Shown here: one piece after another, positions 13,526 to 26,885 of the stretch
How the letters are laid out: the number at the start of each line of letters is the position of its first letter
How positions within the stretch are numbered: the first letter of the stretch is position 1
Source of the DNA: Eutypa lata
Lineage: Eukaryota > Ascomycota > Sordariomycetes > Xylariales > Diatrypaceae
NCBI GenBank assembly: GCA_022661535.1
Contig: JAKULF010000009.1
Coordinates: forward strand, 1,240,001-1,304,000
Direction of reading: 5' to 3'
Length of the DNA stretch: 64,000 bases
Made by a program: the position numbers and the translations under genes
Notes under the pieces: model-generated
Seen by the model: the letters and a program-made list of their open reading frames with translations, nothing else
Database searches by the model: none
What the model was told of the DNA's origin: nothing

Positions 13526-15365
13526 GGATATGGTAAACCCTTTTCGGTTCAGGGTGTTGATGAGAGACTGGCAGTAGAGAAAGTGGGCAAATTGTCGTAG
13601 CAACACTTTGTTCACGTTCAGCGCGTACTTTAAGCTGGTCGACCATCGGCAGAGTAGGTACTACCTTACCGCTTCACACCGTACCTTGAATACTTTGATA
13701 TGAACCTGAATTGCTGTATCAACTGGCTAAAAAATACTAGTTACGTCTACCAGGACAGATTTATAAATAAAACCATAGTAAACGGTATTGTACAAGGGGC
13801 TAGAACGGAGCTATCACGAAAACGATATTGTGTTGCTAAAGATGGGATATAACACCTTTCATAATTGGAATCTAATATACGCCCATCTAACCTAAGTGTA
13901 TATTCCCCAGACCCCTTGAAGGGGGCTTAACAGGAACGTCTAGCAGCTTGGTCGGTCATGATCGTACGGGATCTGCCAATTAGTACTATCTTATAGATAT
14001 AACTCCGGAATAGTCTGACTTAGGTAAAACTGCCCCCATAGCACTTTTGTGACTACATGTCTTATTTATGATCTATAGCTGTCGCGATAGAGGCTTTGAC
14101 TTGAAAATGGTGATATTGTCATGTATTTATGAATTAATTTGGGAGCTTGGAAACGGCACCTCTGCCGGCCAGTTGTTCCTTTCAAATTTGATGGCGAACT
14201 CTTTTAGGGTTCATATCTTCATCGACTACATGAGAGGTTCACATTTTAATTATATTTATTTGTCTAGAAGAAAGGGGGGAGGCACGTAAGAACGTCTTCT
14301 CTCGTCAACGCCTGTATTCTTGTCCAGCATTGAATATAGAACAACCAGCAGTCTCTTGGTTGTTTGTGTTTTATTTGCCCGAGACGAGCGAAAGAACTCC
14401 ATCATTCTATTTCGAAAACACGCCATTGGAATTGATCCAGAGACCAGAGATGGTGGTGGGAAAGACCTTTGATGTCCCAAGGATAGTATCTTCCGATTCG
14501 GCCATTGAAATTATCATGGAAAAGTAACAATCTTGATGAAGTCCAACTGGTCTTTACTGATGAAGTCCAACTGGTCTTTACGTGAAGTGATTATAGCTCT
14601 GCTGATGTAGTTACCTATGAACGACATTTCCAGTTCTGAGTCGATCAAGAAACTGTACGTTCGTCACGTTGCTTCAGTTTTAAGTGAGCATCCCGTCCCG
14701 GAGGCATGTGACGATCGGCTAAACTGAAATGCCGTTGTGGCTGTGGGGCGATGATTGGCTGGTTAAGGTTAAGTTAGTAAGAGCTGCCTGGAGGCTGATC
14801 CATCCCCATGGCGTTATCTCTTATGATCCACACCTAACCCGATGCTGAAGCATGCATATATACATACATACATGTATGTATATACATTCACTGCCCTGCT
14901 ACGTACCTAAGTTGTAATAACCTACCTACCTGGGTAGGTATGTAGATAGGTAGCTCTATTAGTTAGGCATGTCTGGCATCTCTAGCGGGATACTCGGTCG
15001 GCCGTGTCACCCCTGACTTTACATCACAACTTCATCCAAACCTGTTCACAATACGAACCCGTCTCTATAATAAGTTTCCCTCATATTGAACCAATCACTA
15101 CCGTCGCGAAACTCTATACAACCTCTTTTTTACTATTTTAAGTAGATCGCGAGTTATAGCCAGTTACGATAAGCTTGTTGCATTTACGAAGATAAGCTGA
15201 AGCTCTTCTTGGGGAGCTCCCTTCCACCTCCCTGTTCATGTTCGCGTAGCATAACGACCGACGTATAACATTGCGACAAGCCTACCCCGTCGACCACCAA
15301 CATTCGTAAGACCCGGCTTTGCGCCGGGAGACATGGTGGAGAAGTCACAATTCTCAACTGCTTGA
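13526..15365. other. Gene-free region of about 1.8 kb
   Basis: Contains a 24-bp tandem duplication (14534-14581), TACATACATACATG-like repeats near 14866-14886 and a CCTACCTACC/GGTAGGTA inverted element near 14921-14953. Short open frames around 14068-14527 have no recognisable content. The right end is the promoter of the VPS9-ankyrin gene. Confidence 0.5.
14534..14581. repeat. 24-bp tandem duplication, two exact copies
   Basis: Two identical 24-nt units sit head to tail, from TGATGAAGTCC to GGTCTTTAC, at 14534-14557 and 14558-14581. Non-coding; probably a simple replication-slippage duplication. Confidence 0.9.
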
Positions 15366-18300
15366 ATGCAGCCCTTGAACCCATTCCTCGCCGCCTTCTT
15401 CAAGCCGGGCAATCCTATAATCTCACAGTGTACCCCCGTGCATCACCATATCCTCCTTGTCCCGACCACCGAATTTCTCCTTACCTCCCGCGAAACCGAG
15501 AGCGGCCAGTCATCAGCCGATCTGATCGGATCTGAAGAATTCCTAGGAAGCCATGTTTTGCGAGTTCCCAGTCCGGCTACTGCCGCGGGAGGGAAGGATG
15601 CTGTGGGTAACTTGCGCGAGGTGAGAGGAAAGGCGCGGCAGTATTCCACACTCAACGGTCGTAGTGTTGTGATTAAAGATGCGGCTGTGTTTAGTAACAA
15701 GGGTGAGTTTCTCTCTTCTTCTCCTTCCTGATAATATCATTCCATCCATCGCGCGCCGCATCTGACCAGAAGTTCTCCATGCAGGCTTTAAAACACTTGC
15801 CCAAGCCCTATTACAAGGCGATTCTATCTGGTACGCAGACACGATCGAACCCCGACAATGGCTGGTATACTACATATCGCGACCCTTGGTTGGAAACTGG
15901 GAGGAGATTCCGGTAGAGCCGGCTGTCTTTACCGAAGGCTTAGCCAAGAAGAAGCGCGACGAAGCAAACCGGGAATCAGCTATCGAGAATGGAGAGCCAA
16001 GTTTACCGAGAAAGAAAGAGATCAAGAATTTCCATGATCTCCTAAATCATTTCCCCATCATCGCACGGCAGATGCATCCCGGGCTAGAGAAGCTGTTCAG
16101 AGAATTTACAATAGTGTTTCAAAAGCCCCTCCCACCACCACCGTCAGCTGCCAATATTCCGGATCCCATGCCTGATGGGCCGATTGCCACAGCCATGAGA
16201 AAAGTCCGGTCAAATAGCGTATCTGCGCGAAGGGCTAGTACGAACGGAGAAGGCGGTAGTAGTCAAGGGACAGAGAACTTCTTTGCAGAGGATGACGAGG
16301 ATGTTATGAGAGCATCTTTAGAAACGGCTGTTACAAGTGCTATTGACCTCTTCCAGTCCGTCGATAAACAGCAACTTTCAATGCTTGGCGCTACTACAGA
16401 CCTCACTGGTCCCTTGGTGGAGCGACTCATTGAAAGATACGTGGCCGAGAATGTTCACAGCTTCTTGTGGCCCCGGTTAACGGCAATGCGGCGTCAAGAC
16501 GACCTTGAGCTCGAGGCTAAGATAAGACCGATGGAATTCATTGATATCTCACAGCTTGGAATCTCCATTGATGGAGGTTTGAAGGGAAAGCAAGACCTTA
16601 CTACTAGACTTGAAACTGCTATCAACGAGTTTCGGAAGATGACGAGCGCTCTATGCCCCCAAGACATGATGGAGTCCTTGCTATCTACTATGAAGGCTGC
16701 TACACAGCTTGCCGAGCAATCAAGGCCCGATATGGAAAACGGAACGACGTCTGAGAAACCAATACTTACGATCAATGCCGACAGCTTGGTGTCTTTATTC
16801 CTCCACATCATCATTCGTGCTAACGTCAGGAATCTTCAAGCCCGACTCCTTTATATGAAGCATTTCATCTTCATTGATGATGTGGATAGTGGCGAGATGG
16901 GTTATGCTCTTAGTACATTTGAAGCCGTACTATCCTACCTGTTCAGAGACTCGAGTATCCTTAGGAGGGCAAGTCGACGCAACAAAGCTTTATGGGATGC
17001 AACACGGAAAGGCGACTTGGCTGAACTGAAAAATATTATGGATCCCGATTCAAGCGTCATTCTGGATGATGACGAGCATGATGACCATGATGAGCCACAC
17101 TCACCAATATCGAGTCGAGCACCATCAGTTACTTGGAGTATGGTGAACGGCTCTTCGAGGAGATCATCAACAGTATTCACACCATCTGAAGCCTATTCCC
17201 AGGGATCGGGTCTAAGCCATGTGTTTCCTTTTCAGAACAACCCGGAAGATGAGCCTCCCATAAAGCGTCCTAAGAAAGTTGCTATGGATATTAGGAGTAT
17301 GTCAAGTGGTTCAGAATATTCCTATCACTCTCGAGCAACAAGCATCGCTACGATGGGGAGCGGCATCGAAGGCGATACTTCAATTGAGCGCTTATGTCAA
17401 ACCCAAGACTCATTTGGAGAATCGGTTCCTATGATGGCAATACAAAACGAGCAGCCAGAAGTCTTGAGGTACCTGCTGTCAATCGGAGATTATTTCCCCC
17501 TAGACGTCATTCTGCAAGACTCAAACCACGAGGGCACCACCTTGCTAAGCGCTGCCGTTCAGCTGGGACATACCGAGCTAATCGACATAATTTTAGACTT
17601 TGTCATGACCTCGGCGGCAGAGCCTCAGATTAAGACCTATTTCGCGCTACAAGACAGTCGGGGCCGAAGTGTCGCACATTATCTATTCCACGCGCCAGCC
17701 CTAATCGCGCGCATCGGGAAGCTAGTCCACTGGCGGCAAAAAGATAAAAATGGTCAAACACCATTGTTTGCGCTATGCCGGTCGTACGACCACACCTATT
17801 ACCATAACATGGTCGAGGCCGGCCTTGCAGCTGCGACAGAAGCACAGGGTGATGGCCAGCCGCTTCACTTAGATGAACATGTTGACTCGAAAGGAAATAC
17901 TCTCCTACACATCATCAATGACCATCAGCTGGCGCTTCAAATACTCCGCCATTGTGATGTTGATGTTAACGCCACAAATGAAAGGAAATTCACAGCGCTT
18001 ATGGTAGCAAGCAAATATGGCCGGTTCGACATGGTTAGGGCCCTCTATTCCGACCAGAGAGTAGATATCGCGGCGAAAGAGCTGCGAGGTCTGACGGCTG
18101 TCGAACTTGCTAAGGATGACGATGTTCGTAATAAGATTGATGACCTAACTCTATTTACTATGCCAGCAGCTGCCGATTCCCGGGTTACTGGTGTCGTAAG
18201 ATCCTTCTTTGTGGAAGATGCCACGATCCGACTGGTCTTGAAATCAGGCGCCCCAGCAGATAGCACAAGTTACACAGTGACTACATCTCGGCGCTCCATG

Positions 18301-19708
18301 GCAGACTTTGAGCGCCTAACGAACCTGCTCGCCATAGAGAACCCGGCCTCCTGGATACCGAATATCTCGAACCAGCGCTCACCGTTCCAGATCCCCTCGA
18401 AACCATCCAGGGCCGTGCTCAAGGATATCCAGCTACGGACCAACTCGTTCATCGGCATCTTACTGACACATCCTACCTTTGCGACTCACGAGATGCTGTG
18501 GGAGTTCTTCCTGGTCCCTGACTTGCAGGGTGATATGTTGGAGCAGCGCAGTCGGCTGAAGGCCGAGACGAGGGCTGAGAAGGTTAGGGAGGAGTACGAA
18601 CCCTTGGAGGACACGCGCGAGGTAGAACAGTTCGTGGATCATGCACGGGAAATGGTCCGTGGCGTCAACTACGCTACCAAGAGCGTGGCTCGGCGCGTCA
18701 ACAGCGTGGGAGTTGCCTCAGTAGGTAAGTATCAAACTTGACTCATCACTTACCACTTCATCCATCTCATTTCCCCTTACCTGACTGTCTATCTCTACCC
18801 AAATATTCAAACAGTATACCTAGGTACTCGTCTAACAACGCCCAACAGATCTCTACGACGCAGCGGCGCTCCTCTCACAATCCGTCTCCAAGCTCGCCTT
18901 CCTCCCCACCCCGCACGCCTCCGCCCTCTCCATCTACGCCTCCTCCCTGACCCCACCCCAATCCAACCCCCCGCACACCCTCCACGCCTCCCTCCTATCC
19001 CTCCAATCCACCATCCAGGCGGTGCTCTCGGCGCTCTCGCGCCCGCCCCAGCTCGCCTCGCAGGCCCTGGTGGCCCGCCGCGCCGCCGACCGCGGCTACC
19101 GCGCCCTGACGCAGTCGACGCGCTGGCCCCTGGGCCTGCTCGACGACACGCGGCAGCGCATGAACGAGGACCGCGCGGACCGCGCCCGCCGCGCCGCCGA
19201 GGACGCCGACGCCCTCGCCAAGGAGCTGCGCTACACGCAGCAGGTCGTCGCGGCCGAGCTGGCCGGGTGGCAGGACTTGCACGAGAGGCTGGGCAGGCGC
19301 GCCATCAGGGAGTATGCGAGGGGCATGCTGGTTCTGGAACGCGAACGCTTGGCCGGGCTGAGGAGGGCGGGGAGGAGGTTGAGGGCTGATGATTGTGGGG
19401 TGTTTAGCGGTGTTAGGGGCGGGGAGGGTGGTGGTGGTGGTGAGTCTGCTACTGCTGCTGCTTCTACTATTCCTATTGCTACTTCTTCTAGTAGCTCTGG
19501 TATAGGTGTTGATGAGGATGAGGATGAGGACGGAGCCGGAGTACGGGCTACAGCCAGTGGTAGTGGTAGTAGTAGCGGCACTTCGAGCTCCCTGGATCCC
19601 TCTGTTGTCGTCGCTGCAGGATCCTCCAATGGCAGTGGCGGTGCGGCCACTACGTCGGAGGCCGAAGCCGACGATGAAGATGAAGACGCTGTTGATGAGA
19701 CGACGTGA
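15366..19708 (+). CDS. VRL1: VPS9-ankyrin-PX-BAR protein (VARP/Vrl1-like endosomal Rab GEF)
   Basis: Three exons: 15366-15702, 15785-18724 and 18849-19708, with introns of 82 and 124 nt; the product has 1378 residues. A VPS9 domain spans about 330-496: it begins PLVERLIERYVAENVHSFLW and ends with the core ADSLVSLFLHIIIRANVRNL and a YALSTFEAVLSYL helix. Ankyrin-type repeats run about 650-900 (EGTTLLSAAVQLGHTELIDI, DSKGNTLLHIIND, FTALMVASKYGRFDMVRAL). A PX-like domain covers about 910-1025. A long helical region up to about 1275, rich in Arg, Ala and Glu, fits a BAR domain, and the last 100 residues are Ser/Gly/Asp low complexity. This order matches yeast Vrl1, a VPS9 GEF built into a SNX-BAR sorting coat, related to metazoan VARP. 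Expected role: activating Rab5-type GTPases on endosomes. The family assignment is good; the BAR call is inferred from helical character and position. Confidence 0.85.
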
Positions 19709-20570
19709 TGTAATGAAGTGGTGATGGCCATGTAACAAGCATGTAGATAGATAGCTAGACGGGACGGGATGGGTCACGCCGTGGGACGGCCTGGTTAGAG
19801 TCGGAGGAGCGCGACAACATACGCGCTCGACTGGACGAGATGGTGATCGGTGGTCTTTTCGTCTTTTTTTCCCCCTCTTCCCCCTAGCGAGCTTATCATG
19901 TATATAGATAGACACTTTACTAACCACGATTTGTTTTGAGTTGCTTCACCGTCGAGGCAGAGTGACTAGCTGGGTAGCTTGGTCGAGCTCCTCGAGTTAC
20001 CTGCTTAGCTAGAATAGAAAGAAAAAAAAGATGAAGACCCGAAACTAATCTCTATCTCGTCTTGAATACACACTGTCATGTTGCGTGTCCATCCGGATAA
20101 AAAACCTGCGCTCCTTCCGAACGAAACGTGGGCCGGTCTGTCTGTTAGGAACTAACTTACCTAGCTAGGATGTGTGTTTTCCTGTTCCGGCCGGCTTTCC
20201 GGAATACCTAATGATCGGACTCGTGATGTAGGTGAAACGAACTGCCATAAGTTAGGTGATTAAGTAAGTAATGTTAGGTTCAAGATGTGGTTGGTGGTGA
20301 CCGGCACTCCTACACCAGCACGCATCATGTCGTGTCGTATCGTATCGTACTGTGCTGTGCCGCGCGTGACATCAGGTCCTACCTCACCTCACTCAGATCT
20401 CCTCGGCCGACCACCTGTTCCAGAATTTCCAAAATCCCGACATGGACATAACTACCCAACCCATGAGAGGAGGGAGGAGGATTGGGGGAAAGAGAGGGGG
20501 AGGCAGCCCACCGGCATTATAATCCGATCTTTTTTTTTTCCTCCTTTATAACTCCGTCGCATACGTAACC

Positions 20571-20588
20571 TCGTTCGTTCGTTCGTTC
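20571..20588. repeat. TCGT tetranucleotide repeat
   Basis: Four and a half units of TCGT in the large gene-free spacer. Confidence 0.85.
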
Positions 20589-22635
20589 AGCTGCCCAAAG
20601 GTGGCAGTGACGGCCGGTGTTGTTTCGACCATATCAGATGAGGACCTATCTGGCGACCACCTAGCTGGCCGGCTGGGTTGGCCGACCTTTTTCAACTACG
20701 CCATAGCCTTAATGTTTGGTTTGTTTGCTTGCTTGAGTCGAGTGATATCTCTCCCTCTTATCGTTGATACCTTACTCGCTTGGTTCACAGGGACGGCGAC
20801 AATGGCGATGGAACCCAAGGGCCAAAAAGGTGGTTTTGGGTGTAAAGATCTAACTACTGGTGTTACGTTACGTACGCACTTACATACATACTTCCCTATA
20901 CCCATTTTCTTAGAGATCTCGTGTTGGTTGTTTCGTTGTTTGTTTGCTTAGCTGAAACGGTTGTAGATCTGATCAGTAGTTAATGACCTGGTCTTCAACC
21001 CCCACCCCCTTTCTCGCTCTCGTGAAAGATATGTGTATCCTTAGGTCGGTCTAGATAGTAGCAGAAACCAGCTAAGCTGAATGATACCTACCTGCATATG
21101 TACTTACAGATGGGCTGATCTCGATCTATCTCCGCATCTATCTGTCCGCTTCTTGTTTGTTGTTGAGAGACGGACGGTCTATTCCGTGTCTAGCTAAGTA
21201 AAACGCGATAAACCCATCATCAACGTGTCTAATTCGCTTCTACCGATCGTCAAGCTCGGTAATACATCTACAACAAACACATGGAGCTAAGTAGTAAGTA
21301 TCATCGGCTCTACTTCACCTCGGCAGGTATCCGCATGATGTCTGTACGTGTGCAGACAACCACACATATCAGGATCTCCAACTTTCGTAGATCGCATCTC
21401 TTACAACAACAAAAAACTAGAAGTTTACGACATGAATGCAGAAGAATGACTCTTCAACTCCGCATGGAGTGAGTCATCCTACCCGGCACCTGCAGCTCCC
21501 TAGCTCGCGATATGCAGGTTTGCGGGTTGAACGAAAGACCAGAAAGACCCGGAAGACAGGAAAGGAACAAAAAGAACAAGGGTCAACATGAAACACGGAC
21601 CGATCTTATCTTTTTTGCCATCTCAAATCCCCTCTTTCCCACTCAAAACAGAGTCATTCCCCTCCCCACAAGGCAAGAAAGGAAACATGAAACGAAACAC
21701 TTTTTTTCTACCCAATGAGCGGTCATCCGCAGTAGTGCTTGGTAAAGGTTGTGGCCCGGCGGGATGTCGTCGGCCAATCGACCCGAACTCGACGCGGTCA
21801 AAGTCGGTGGGGGAGGCTGGGAATCCAGGCGAGCGGGGTGCCGATTGGCTGGGTCGAACTCCACTAGATAGACATCGTGGACAGCGCGCCCGCGTGGAGA
21901 TCTTACCAGGATTGGGCAGGGAGTCGGGCGCGTGCTCGTCGACAAATCAGGATCTGTGCAAAAGACCGCGGTACCGCGAGGGCGTTAAACCTTTTTGGCG
22001 CCCGCAATTTTTCGACCGACCTTATTATTACATACGCGCCCACGGGGGCGGCTGTGCAACAGAGCCAAAAAGATGATTATGATGATGATGAGCGCGCTTA
22101 GATGGTACCACCACCACCACATATGTGATTTCGCGGGTAGAAGTGGATACGAACCAGATTAACCTGCCTCTCCCTCTATGTTGAAGCTTGTAGTTAATGT
22201 AAGGATCTTTATGGGCAGAGCATGAACAGATGACGGAAATTAGACGGCTGCTCGCTTCTTGGGTTGAGTTGAGTTCTCTTTCCTTCCCTTGGGGTCCGCG
22301 GCAATTTCTATAGCCGCCGCCTGGTATAGTAATGATTGTCCTATTCAGTTGTTTTTTTTTCCTCCCCCACAGCGGAGCGGCGGCTCCCGAGCTGCGCCGC
22401 TCGTAACCCGCTGGTGGTGGTACTATTCTCATCTGCCTCATCGCTTATAATACTCCGTAAGGGTATTACAATTACATACATACGTATACGCATACATTCT
22501 TCAGCGGCTGCGGATGACGGCATGCCGGGGTAGTTAGTTAGTTAGACACCTCATAAACTCGTAGATTAACGATAATCTCCGGAGATATTTTTACCACACG
22601 GCGAACGTCGTCAGCCGAGACAGCTGACTTAGAAA

Positions 22636-22664
22636 CTACCTACCTACCTACCTACCTACCTACC
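22636..22664. repeat. CTAC tetranucleotide repeat
   Basis: About seven uninterrupted CTAC units. The same tetramer, often with its inverse GTAG, recurs in several spacers of this window. Confidence 0.9.
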
Positions 22665-24408
22665 TTGCGTAGGAAATTAACTAGTACATAATTAAGGTAG
22701 GAAGCTTTGCGGCGCCTGAGCCGTTGTAGCGAGAAGCGCTGGTCTCACGGATGCCGGAAAGACGCTTTTAGACGCCATCGATGCTACGTACCCAAGCAAG
22801 GCTCGTCAATGCGGGCTGGCGGGATGTTGCGGCACTCGTGATCATCAGTGCCTATGTACATACGTACATACTTCGTATGAGAAGGGGGTGCTTTTCCGCG
22901 GCCGTAGCCGCCAAGCGGGGAAAATCGCGGTTATCCAGCGCCTGCAGTATCCGCTTACGGTAAGGCAAGTAGGTAACAACCTGAAGTCCTGCGATCTCGG
23001 TCGCCGGTGCTGCCCGGGCTCATCTTCATTTTAATAGCCGCTCGCTAAAGAATTTCGGGGCCCTGGTACTGCGTAGATCACACACCAAAATAGCAGGGGT
23101 GGACGGTGTGGTTCAAGCTACTATGTAGTAGAGAGCATGATCGCCCCCCGTCTCATTAAGCGCAACAACCGCAAATCGAAGCGCAGAAGGTAACTAATAC
23201 GAAAGAAATGCGATAGCTAGCCAGAGTCAGGAGGACGCCGGGACCGGGCCTGCAACTGGCTTGAGACTGACTGACGCCCGGCTGACGACCGATGAGCCTC
23301 TCCTCTCATCTCACTAGCATGTAGTAGCAGTAGTACCTACTGGTAATGCGCGGCAACAGGTAAACTAGTGAATAGTTACGCGCAAGCGATCTTCTTCTTT
23401 TTTTCTCTAGAGCAATGCGAAAATTCCCCGGAGGCGGTGCGGGTTTTGGGGCGTTGGGGCAGTATGTTAGCTATGTAACTACGCACATAGTTAGGTAGTA
23501 GAGTCTCATCGCAGATGACATACATCGCGACACTGCCGCGTCTTCTCGTTCGTTCGTGGCGATGCTTACTTAGTTAGAATGCGCGTAGCGATTCTGTACT
23601 ATCGCGTCTAGTCACGATGCTCTCGTCCACATCGCGTCGAATAAGCAGAATTCTAAGGCTCCCCCACAAAATATCGCGTCGTCGGGTAGGTATACTACGT
23701 ATGTACGTGGATATATGGAGTATTGATTATCTATCTACATGTCCGCATGTGTGTAGCCCTGGGGATCGTCGTCCGGGGTTTAAAGTTGGGATGCAACGTC
23801 TGGAAGGGCCCACACAAGGCCAAAATGAGGGAAAAAGACAAATCGAGCTAATGCACAATGCAAATCGATGTGTCTATTTCTGAATGAGTCATAACCGCCT
23901 GCAGCAATCACTGGGTCCTGCGGTACATATGCATGCACTACAGGTAGTATGCTGGTATGGTAGTGTTGTAGTACAGATAGTACTACGATACCGATATTCT
24001 TAGCTGGTAGACGTGGGAGGTCTGGAGGTAGATGGTGGCATTGCTGCATTGGGAACGTCGTACTGGCAGACTGGTTAGCAAAATGAAGCGAGGTAATGAG
24101 TGCATCCAGTGAGTGTTGAGAATCGCCGTTAGACAAAGAGATCCTAGAAAGCGGGATATGATAGGTTGGCTTATTGCAGCCATGGGGTTGGATCTGAGCA
24201 AAATCCTTAACATAAACACTGTGCTTTTACATGCAAATAAAGTAAGATATCACAGTGCTAAAGAATACATCACAGACGCACACTACTGCGCCCCACGGCT
24301 TCCTATAGCCGCACATGGTAGGATGAGCCAAGTCTTCCCTCTTTCATAGCCCCACACGACGTAGACCCTACAGGACGTTTATAATTCGATGGAGTTATTT
24401 TGGTAGGC

Positions 24409-24421
24409 GGGGGGGGGGGGG
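24409..24421. repeat. Homopolymer run of 13 G
   Basis: Thirteen consecutive G residues. Length errors are likely in such a run, so the exact count is uncertain. Confidence 0.9.
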
Positions 24422-25113
24422 TTGAGCTACGTACATACCCAGGTAATATGTACGTACTGGCATACAACTTTAAGCTCAACGGCAGACAACCTCAACCCGA
24501 CCCATTCCAAGACCTACAGCTAACCCTCACGCCAGATGGGACCATCGAAGGTAGACCAAGAGCTCGCCTGCAGGATACTAACTCCATAGATCATTCCCGG
24601 TTTCCCACGTACATGGCAATATACATGAATACTTTCTTCTAGTAGCTCTAGTAGCCGCATTCCGGTCTTGTTTCAGGTTGACCTCGTCTGGGTTCGCAAT
24701 ACATCATCAGTGAACCCTATGGCCCGAGTGGGCTATACCGCGCTGATTAACGTCTGGCTGGCCGGACATCGTAGGCCATCCATTTCGAGGATAAGAGGAA
24801 CGGACATCCTCCTCCTCAACCTGTCTCTTTCTGTCTCTATTCTTCAGTCTCAACTCCAATCCAAAATACATCTTTTCTTTCCTCGGTTTTTCTTTTTTTT
24901 ATTATCTTATACTCTTTAGATATACATAGGGTAGGCCGCGCAACAAGCGACCTCGGGTTCCCTCTTGCTTCACAGCAACTTTCTTCCTACCCTCGTACAT
25001 ATCTCCATCGTCCAAAAGACACCCCAGGAGCTGGTTCTCCTCTTTTTCTATCTTGTGCTATAATCCATAATCGTTCTTGTGTCCAAACGAGAACACCCCA
25101 TACACCCATCAAC

Positions 25114-26885
25114 ATGGCTACGTAAGTGGATATCCGCCTCTCAGTCAGTAGGACAGCTTTAACTAACAAGAACCCCCGTATAGTCTGGCAGCAGACATGT
25201 CTTTCGACTTCATCTTTCCCTCATGCGAGCCGGTCACTCCGCCGAGCTTTTCTTTTGACCCGTCTCTCTTTCAAATGCCCTACAACCCAGGGCACGCTCG
25301 CTCAAGCTCGTATGGTTCTTTCTGCTCCACTACCGAGTCATCGCCCTCCGACTCAGTAAGCACGCGCGTCACAACGCCATCGCGGTCACCGCCGCCGGTC
25401 CGGCAGCATGGCCCCATTCTGCTGCCCAAGATCCGCTCTCAGGACCAGGCCATCGCCTCACCGCAGCCGAAGCGAGTCAAGACCTCGCCTACTCCGGCTC
25501 CCAAGCCCCGGCGCCAGGGCTCTTTCCGTCCCACCCACACCCGAAGCTTCACCAACCCAGAGACGTTGAACCACTTCACCAACTTCTCCTTCACCCCCAA
25601 TGAGGATCAGAGCAGTCTCTCTCAGTCGTTGTTGTGTTCTCCCATTACCTTTGCTCAGGACAGCCCACACTCCCGTCGCGCTTCCACCGTCAGCCTTGAT
25701 GGTTCCGCCCTGGAGAAATATGGCTTCCCTACCTACCGCCAGATGCCGACTTACGTGCCGGCAGTCACCCAGCCTCAGGCTGAGCAGCAGCAGTTCATGT
25801 ACAACTTCGCGCCACGGGCTCCTTCCCCCTTGAGCTTAGCGTCAACTCCAGACCCTACCCCCTCTACCACGCTCATGAACTACCTCACCACATCCAACCC
25901 AGCGCCATCCCTGGTCCGCACCATCTCCTTCCCTCTGCGCGACCCCAACACCAAGCACTTCTGGTGGGACGTGCGGCAAGTAAGGCCATGGTCTTCCTTC
26001 AACCTGAACACCATCCTCTCCCTCCCAGGCGCATCAGCCCTGCTGAACTGCCCCGTCCCACAACCGCTCCTCCAGCAGCCCAACACCAGCAGCGCGCGGC
26101 ACCCCGAGACGGAGGGCGCGCTCCACAGCATCTACGCCTCGTACTACCTACCGAAGCTCAATTCGGCGCTCGCACTATCATCCCAACGGCCCCTGCAATT
26201 CTCCGTTCCCACATCCTCCAAGGCGGGCTCAGCCGCCTCCGCCGCCGCCGCCAACGACCACGTCTTCGTGGCCAACGTGGCGGGCGAGTCCTCCACGGCG
26301 GCCGCCATCTTCGGCGGCAAGCCGACGGCCCGCGTCGTGGGGCTCGTCAAGAGCTTCGACCGCTTCAACACGGGGATGCGCGTCGAGGGCAACGTGAAGC
26401 GCGTGGAGTACCTGCGGGGGCTCGCGCACCTGCACCACGCCATGCGCGAGCACGGCACCCGCTACGGCTTCATCCTCACGGAGATCGAGCTCGTCGTCGT
26501 GCGCAACGGCGGCGAGGGGACCCCGCACTTCGGGTACCTCGAGGTCACGAGCGTTCAGCTCAACGCCGCCGCCGCCACCGCCACCGCCAATGATCATGAG
26601 GACGAAAGCGGGGGCATGCCATTCACGGCTTGCCTTGCCCTCTGGGGCCTGTGCATGCTCGCGGGCGATGAGCCCGCCGCCCATGGCCACGCCCCCTGGA
26701 AGGCGGAGATCGGAGCCCCCGCTGAGGGAACCCGCCGCAAGGCTATGCCTCGCGACGAGTGGATGCCGCAGCCGCAGCTGGCCGAGAAGAGGGAGGCGAA
26801 GCGCGCGAGGGGTTGGGTGTTGCCCGAGGATCCCGTCGGGAGGAAGGAGTTGGGTAAGAGGGGTGTGCGGTACGGTGCTTGCTAG
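25114..26885 (+). CDS. Fungal protein of unknown function, 569 residues
   Basis: Exon 1 is only 8 nt (25114-25121, ATGGCTAC); after a 62-nt intron with GTAAGT donor, AACTAAC branch site and TATAG acceptor, exon 2 runs 25184-26885. The protein starts MATLAADMSFDFIFPSCEPV. Residues 1-280 are disordered and rich in Ser, Pro and Thr, with basic patches such as PKRVKTSP that could be nuclear-localisation signals. A conserved-looking segment KHFWWDVRQVRPWSSFN follows. The C-terminal half is folded: ARVVGLVKSFDRFNTGMR, RVEYLRGLAHLHHAMREHG, TRYGFILTEIELVVVRNG and FTACLALWGLCMLAGD. The strand-helix pattern loosely recalls PD-(D/E)XK-like folds, but that is a guess. An internal ATG at 25197 could also start translation. 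I do not recognise a named family. The very long upstream spacer suggests complex regulation. Confidence 0.8.

Larger units (their letters stand above)
19709..25113. other. 5.4 kb gene-free region
   Basis: The largest spacer in the window, between two plus-strand genes. It has many microsatellites (TCGT units at 20571-20588, CTAC units at 22636-22664, a 13-G run at 24409-24421). A pyrimidine-rich tract at about 24880-24905 precedes the next gene, as is common near fungal transcription starts. Open frames such as 20601-20951 and 21588-22076 show no family signature. It may be a long regulatory region or 5' leader for the gene at 25114, or hold non-coding transcripts; none can be defined from sequence alone. 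Confidence 0.5.

Noticed and set aside
14330..14527. Plus-strand frame of 65 codons near the tandem duplication
   Set aside because: Begins with a non-ATG codon and shows no recognisable domain; probably chance or relic.
20601..20951. Plus-strand frame of 116 codons with a hydrophobic stretch
   Set aside because: Begins at GTG, lies in microsatellite-rich spacer and has no conserved features.
21588..22076. Plus-strand frame of 162 codons in the large spacer
   Set aside because: Composition is low-information (Arg/Gly/Pro) without motif or splice support.
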